From positions 62,001-126,000 of the forward strand of contig NZ_JAGPXN010000009.1 in the NCBI RefSeq assembly GCF_018070575.1: a DNA stretch of 64,000 bases. The letters run 5' to 3'. The notes under the pieces were generated by a model. The model was not told where the DNA came from. It did no database searches and saw nothing but the letters and a program-made list of their open reading frames with translations. Position numbers and translations under genes: made by a program. How positions within the stretch are numbered: the first letter of the stretch is position 1; every line of letters begins with the position of its first letter. Of this stretch, positions 60,924 through 64,000 are shown in pieces. The stretch is from Micromonospora sp. C31. GTDB lineage: Bacteria > Actinomycetota > Actinomycetes > Mycobacteriales > Micromonosporaceae.

Positions 60924-61717
60924 CGGTCGCGCCCCTCCTTGACGGCGGCGAGGATGTCGTCCCAGAGCCGGGCACGGGCGGCTAGCGCGGTGTTGACCGT
61001 GTCCGCGCACTCCTGCCACCTGGCGTCGTCGTCGCCGCACAGGTCGGCGAGCATCTGCATCGCCATCGGGGTGTGCTGCTCGCCGTCGACCTCGATGTGC
61101 CGCTCCAGGTAGTCGACGAAGGTGTGCAGCCGCCGGCTGCGCTCGTTGACGGCCACGACCTGGGTGAACATGTCGGGGATCAGGTCCTCGCGGCCGAAGG
61201 CGAAGGCGGCGGCCTGGCAGTGCACCGGGGTGCTCTCGATGATGTGCCAGGTGGTGCCGGCGAACGCCGCCGACGGCGCGGGTACGCCCGCCGCCACCAG
61301 CGACTCGGCCACCGGCCGGCCCGCTCGCAGCAGCTCGACCAACCGGTCGACGGCCGTTGTGTCGGCGCCGGCCTCCCGCATGCCCCGCACGTACAGCTCG
61401 AAGTGGCTGATGTATCCGTCGCCCAGCTCGTCGCTCTCCTCCACCATCACGATGTCGTTGATCAGCCGGCGGCTGCCCGTCGGGCCGCTCGGGATCCACG
61501 GCACCGTGACGCAGGTGAGCTGCCGCTGCAACGACGTCAGCAGGGACATGAAGTCCCAGACGGCGAAGACGTGGTGTTCCATGAAGGTGACCAGCGCCTC
61601 GTGGGTGTCGAGGGCGGCGTAGAGGGGGTGCCGCACGACCGCCTCGCGGCGTTCGCCCACCGCCTTCTCCAGCCGCTCGATCCCCGGGTGGGTCTTCCCC
61701 CAGTCGTACCGTGACAT
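60920..61717 (-). CDS. Haem-oxygenase-like diiron oxidase (DUF3050 type)
   Basis: A 265-residue all-helical protein of the haem-oxygenase-like fold. Candidate metal ligands lie in [38 protein letters not shown] and [16 protein letters not shown], giving the E/H-E/D-H pattern of diiron members. [19 protein letters not shown] is typical of DUF3050. Related enzymes cleave or desaturate fatty or amino acids using O2. The start at 61717 lies 1 nt after the PhyH stop (61719). Confidence 0.78.
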   Translation of the reverse strand: MSRYDWGKTHPGIERLEKAVGERREAVVRHPLYAALDTHEALVTFMEHHVFAVWDFMSLLTSLQRQLTCVTVPWIPSGPTGSRRLINDIVMVEESDELGDGYISHFELYVRGMREAGADTTAVDRLVELLRAGRPVAESLVAAGVPAPSAAFAGTTWHIIESTPVHCQAAAFAFGREDLIPDMFTQVVAVNERSRRLHTFVDYLERHIEVDGEQHTPMAMQMLADLCGDDDARWQECADTVNTALAARARLWDDILAAVKEGRDR

Positions 61718-61718
61718 G

Positions 61719-62648
61719 TCAGCCTCCCTGCGGGGCGCGGTGGCGCCAGATGACGGGGCAGTACTCGGGGTCCGCGTAGTCCGGCCGCCCGTCGGGGGTG
61801 CGGCGGACCAGCACGTCGTGGTTGTACGCGGCGCGGGTGCCGTCGGAGAGGGGATACTCCCGCCAGGCGTTGGCGCCGTCCTGCAGGTGCAGCGAGATCG
61901 CCCGGCGCGGGCGTCCGCTGACGTTGGCGCCGCTGCCGTGGTAGGTGCGGCAGTGGTGGAAGCTCAGGTGTCCCTTGGGGATCACCATCGGCACCTTGCG
62001 GATCGCGGCGCCGTTGTGGGCCGCGTTCTCGGCGAGCATCTCCTCCAACTGGTCGCGGTCGCGGTCGGCGAAGTGGCGCACCACGGTGTCGTCGGCGCCG
62101 ATCTCCGCCCAGCGGTGCGAGCCGTCGACCATGGTGATGGTGCCCATCTCCTCGCCGCAGTCGTGGAACGGGATGAACGCGGTGAGCATGTCCTGCGACG
62201 ACGAGGACGCCCAGTAGTGCTTGTCGAAGTGCCAGGGCACGATGTTGGACGGCTCGCCGGAGACCGGCGGCTTGTGGATCAGCGTGGACTGGAAGACGCG
62301 GATCTCGGTTGTCCGCGCGAGCCGGGCGGCGACCGCGCCGATCAGCGGCTTGCGCAGGATCGCGCCGAGCCCGTCGTGCTCGTGGTGGACGTAGTCGTTG
62401 TGCCGCTGCACCGGGCCCTTCGACGGCTCCCAGTAGGCGAGCTTCGGCGGGCGTACCGGCAGGCGGCGGTGCCGTTCGCCGGCGTAGTAGCGGTCGGCCG
62501 CCGCCGCGAGGGCGTCCACCTCGTCGTCGGTGAGCAGCTTCTTCGACAGGTACCAGCCGTGTTCGGCGTAGAACGCCACGTCCTCCGCGGAGGGCAGCAG
62601 CGCCTCCTCCTCGACGGTCAGTGCCGGCTCGAACTCGGTCGCGGTCAC
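61719..62648 (-). CDS. PhyH-family Fe(II)/2-oxoglutarate dioxygenase of the hmaS operon
   Basis: A 309-residue dioxygenase. The HxD motif is [10 protein letters not shown] and the distal His is in [20 protein letters not shown] with the 2-oxoglutarate-binding Arg following. [20 protein letters not shown] is typical of hydroxylases of small molecules in this family. The GTG overlaps the hmaS stop by 4 nt. It probably hydroxylates or otherwise oxidises a pathway intermediate. Confidence 0.86.
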   Translation of the reverse strand: MTATEFEPALTVEEEALLPSAEDVAFYAEHGWYLSKKLLTDDEVDALAAAADRYYAGERHRRLPVRPPKLAYWEPSKGPVQRHNDYVHHEHDGLGAILRKPLIGAVAARLARTTEIRVFQSTLIHKPPVSGEPSNIVPWHFDKHYWASSSSQDMLTAFIPFHDCGEEMGTITMVDGSHRWAEIGADDTVVRHFADRDRDQLEEMLAENAAHNGAAIRKVPMVIPKGHLSFHHCRTYHGSGANVSGRPRRAISLHLQDGANAWREYPLSDGTRAAYNHDVLVRRTPDGRPDYADPEYCPVIWRHRAPQGG

Positions 62649-63748
62649 GCCCGCACCTCCTGCGGTGTCGGGGCCGCGACGATCGTTCCCGCCGCGGCCA
62701 GTTCCCGTTCCTTGGCCTCGTAGAGCGCCCTGATGTTGCCGCTGCCGAAGGTCCGCGCCCCGCGCCGCTCGATCAGCTCCAGGAAGAGCGTGCGGCGCAC
62801 GTGCAGGGACTCGGTGAAGATCTGCAGCAGTTGTCCGCCGTGGTCGCGGTCGACGAGCACGCCGAGGTCACGCAGCCGCTCCAGCGGCGTGTCCACCGGG
62901 CCGACCCGCGCCTCCAGGGCGTCGTAGTAGCTGGCCGGGGTGGCGGCGAAGCGCACGCCGCGCTCGGCGAGGGTGGCCACGGCGGTGACGATGTCGTCGG
63001 TGCGCAGCCCCAGGTGCTGCACCCCGGCGCCGACGTGCTGGTCGAGGAAGGCGTCGAGCTGCCCGGGCCGACGGGAGCGGTCGGGCTCCAGCAGCACCAG
63101 GGTGACCCGCCCCGACGGGCTCTGCACCACCGTGGAGTTCATCGCCTGCCCGGCGACCTCCACGTGCTCGGCGAAGATCTCCGCGAAGCCGAACACGTTG
63201 CGGTAGTACCCGACGGTCTCGTCGAGCTGCCCGGGCGGCACGCAGACCGCCAGGTGGTCGATCTCGACGAGCACCTTGCCGTCGCCGCCGACGACGGGCG
63301 TCATCTCGACCGCCCCGGGCAGGAACTCGCCGGCGTCGCCGCGCCGGGAGACGAGGCGGTGCAGCACGTCGCCGAAGCCGCCCACCTCGGCGGTCACCAC
63401 CTCGGCGTCCGCGCCGGTGCGGGTGGTCGGCGGCGTCACCGGCGCCGCGCCCCGGCGCACCAGCTCGGCGTACGCGCCGGCGGCGTCGTCGACCTCCAAC
63501 GCGACGACGGCCACGCCGTCGCCGTGGCGCCGCACGTAGCGCGACGCCGGGTGCTCGGCGGTGAGCCCGGTGGTCAGCACCATCCGGACGTCGCCCTGGC
63601 TCAGCAGCAGCGACCGCTGGTCGGCCAGCCCGGTCTCGGGGCCGCCCTGGCCGCGTAGCTGGAAACCGACGGCCCGGTCGAAGTAGAAGGCCGCCTGCCG
63701 GGCGTCGCCCACGAAGAGTTCGATGTGGTCTATCCCACGGATGTCCAT
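62645..63748 (-). CDS. hmaS: 4-Hydroxymandelate synthase (HPPD-like)
   Basis: A 367-residue two-domain vicinal-oxygen-chelate enzyme. Iron ligands are His in VEIDHLAVCVPPG, His in GAGVQHLGLRTDD and Glu in FLELIERRGARTF. The C-terminal ARTFGSGNIRALYEAKE matches recalled HmaS sequences (TFGSxNIKALYEA) better than HPPD (GFGxGNFKALFE), favouring 4-hydroxymandelate over homogentisate. Presence of hmo- and hpgT-like genes in the window supports this. It converts 4-hydroxyphenylpyruvate plus O2 to 4-hydroxymandelate. It is preceded by a ketosynthase gene 67 nt away. Confidence 0.85.
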   Translation of the reverse strand: MDIRGIDHIELFVGDARQAAFYFDRAVGFQLRGQGGPETGLADQRSLLLSQGDVRMVLTTGLTAEHPASRYVRRHGDGVAVVALEVDDAAGAYAELVRRGAAPVTPPTTRTGADAEVVTAEVGGFGDVLHRLVSRRGDAGEFLPGAVEMTPVVGGDGKVLVEIDHLAVCVPPGQLDETVGYYRNVFGFAEIFAEHVEVAGQAMNSTVVQSPSGRVTLVLLEPDRSRRPGQLDAFLDQHVGAGVQHLGLRTDDIVTAVATLAERGVRFAATPASYYDALEARVGPVDTPLERLRDLGVLVDRDHGGQLLQIFTESLHVRRTLFLELIERRGARTFGSGNIRALYEAKERELAAAGTIVAAPTPQEVRA

Positions 63749-63815
63749 GTCCTCAGCCCTTTCACGGTTGCCCGTGGTTGCCGCCCGGGCGCGGTCCGCC
63801 CGGGATGGAGCGTGG

Positions 63816-64000
63816 TCAGTCCCTCGGCCGGGCGGCCCGCGCGAGCAGCAGACTCACGTTCTGTCCGCCGAAGCCGAAGGAGTTGGTCAGCGCGTACCCG
63901 GTGTCCGTCCGGCGCGGCGCGGAGCGGATGTGGTCGGCCGGGCAGGCCCGGTCCGGGTCGTCTAGGTTGTGCGTCGGCGGCAGCAGACCCCGGCCGAGCG
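63816..64000 (-). CDS. Beta-ketoacyl synthase, C-terminal end (5' part outside window)
   Basis: The frame runs off the window end and closes at 63816. The visible ~60 residues read LPPTHNLDDPDRACPADHIR, then TGYALTNSFGFGGQNVSLLL. This is the C-terminus of a FabF/type II ketosynthase, with the GFGGxN loop intact. The catalytic Cys and His residues are beyond the edge. It is on the same strand as hmaS, 67 nt upstream, so it likely belongs to the same operon. Confidence 0.88.
   Translation of the reverse strand, partial: LGRGLLPPTHNLDDPDRACPADHIRSAPRRTDTGYALTNSFGFGGQNVSLLLARAARPRD

Noticed and set aside
62645..63748. Ordinary 4-hydroxyphenylpyruvate dioxygenase (homogentisate route)
   Set aside because: The C-terminal TFGSGNIRALYEA pattern and the presence of hmo- and hpgT-like genes favour hydroxymandelate synthase; not fully excluded.
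63816..64000. Loss of a catalytic His in the ketosynthase (GFGGQN)
   Set aside because: The GFGGxN loop is not the catalytic His motif; those residues lie outside the window.

Overview
ORGANISM. The DNA is very GC-rich with strong G/C third-position bias, many GTG starts and GTGA start/stop overlaps. Gene content includes Lsr2, ergothioneine genes, a LigD-type polymerase, a bkd operon and natural-product genes. This points to a filamentous actinobacterium, most likely Micromonospora or a close relative. The genus is inferred from gene content and style, not from a search. No tRNA, rRNA, CRISPR array, transposase or integrase was seen. LAYOUT. 1-8.5 kb: ergothioneine genes egtB (cut by the window start) and egtA; a sigma factor with a membrane partner; a Ser/Thr kinase; a divergent DUF305/LVIVD pair sharing a CRP-like site; a DUF2188 gene. 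8.6-12.1 kb: an asparagine synthetase with an M15-like protein, then about 0.9 kb of repeats, a long palindromic element and a decayed gene end. 12.1-26.7 kb: RNA ligase family protein, DEAD helicase, a probable manganese block (permease plus Mn catalase) beside a two-component pair, lsr2, two PhyH/metal-receptor type genes, a decayed BON-domain gene, DoxX, FKBP, a STAS protein, an SMP-30 protein and an L,D-transpeptidase. 26.8-43.8 kb: a beta-helix protein, the bkdABC operon with divergent bkdR, a LigD polymerase, a hydrolase, a phosphatase, NAD(P)HX dehydratase, a subtilase, hemerythrin, a phosphoesterase, a ZTP riboswitch controlling glyA, and araB. 43.8-64 kb: the accessory, natural-product part. 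HOW THE GENES WORK TOGETHER. The right third carries a complete predicted 4-hydroxyphenylglycine route in two minus-strand operons about 15 kb apart: hmaS (62.6-63.7 kb), then hmo and an hpgT-like aminotransferase (43.8-46.3 kb), the latter behind a P450 and an esterase. The hmaS operon is tightly coupled: ketosynthase end, hmaS, a PhyH oxygenase, a haem-oxygenase-like diiron protein, a second 2-oxoacid dehydrogenase E1 alpha/beta pair with no E2 or E3, and an ATP-grasp-like protein. I do not recognise this combination; it is the best candidate for an undescribed pathway. Between the two operons lie an acyl-adenylate enzyme coupled to an MFS transporter, and a small efflux switch: an HTH regulator and an MFS pump with two near-identical 19-bp operators. 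A separate theme is a set of genes whose start codon lies 6-7 nt after a TANNNT hexamer with no Shine-Dalgarno sequence, the signature of leaderless transcription. Three gene remnants were found: a glycosidase-like 3' end with its terminator, a BON fragment, and an ABC-ATPase Walker A fragment.
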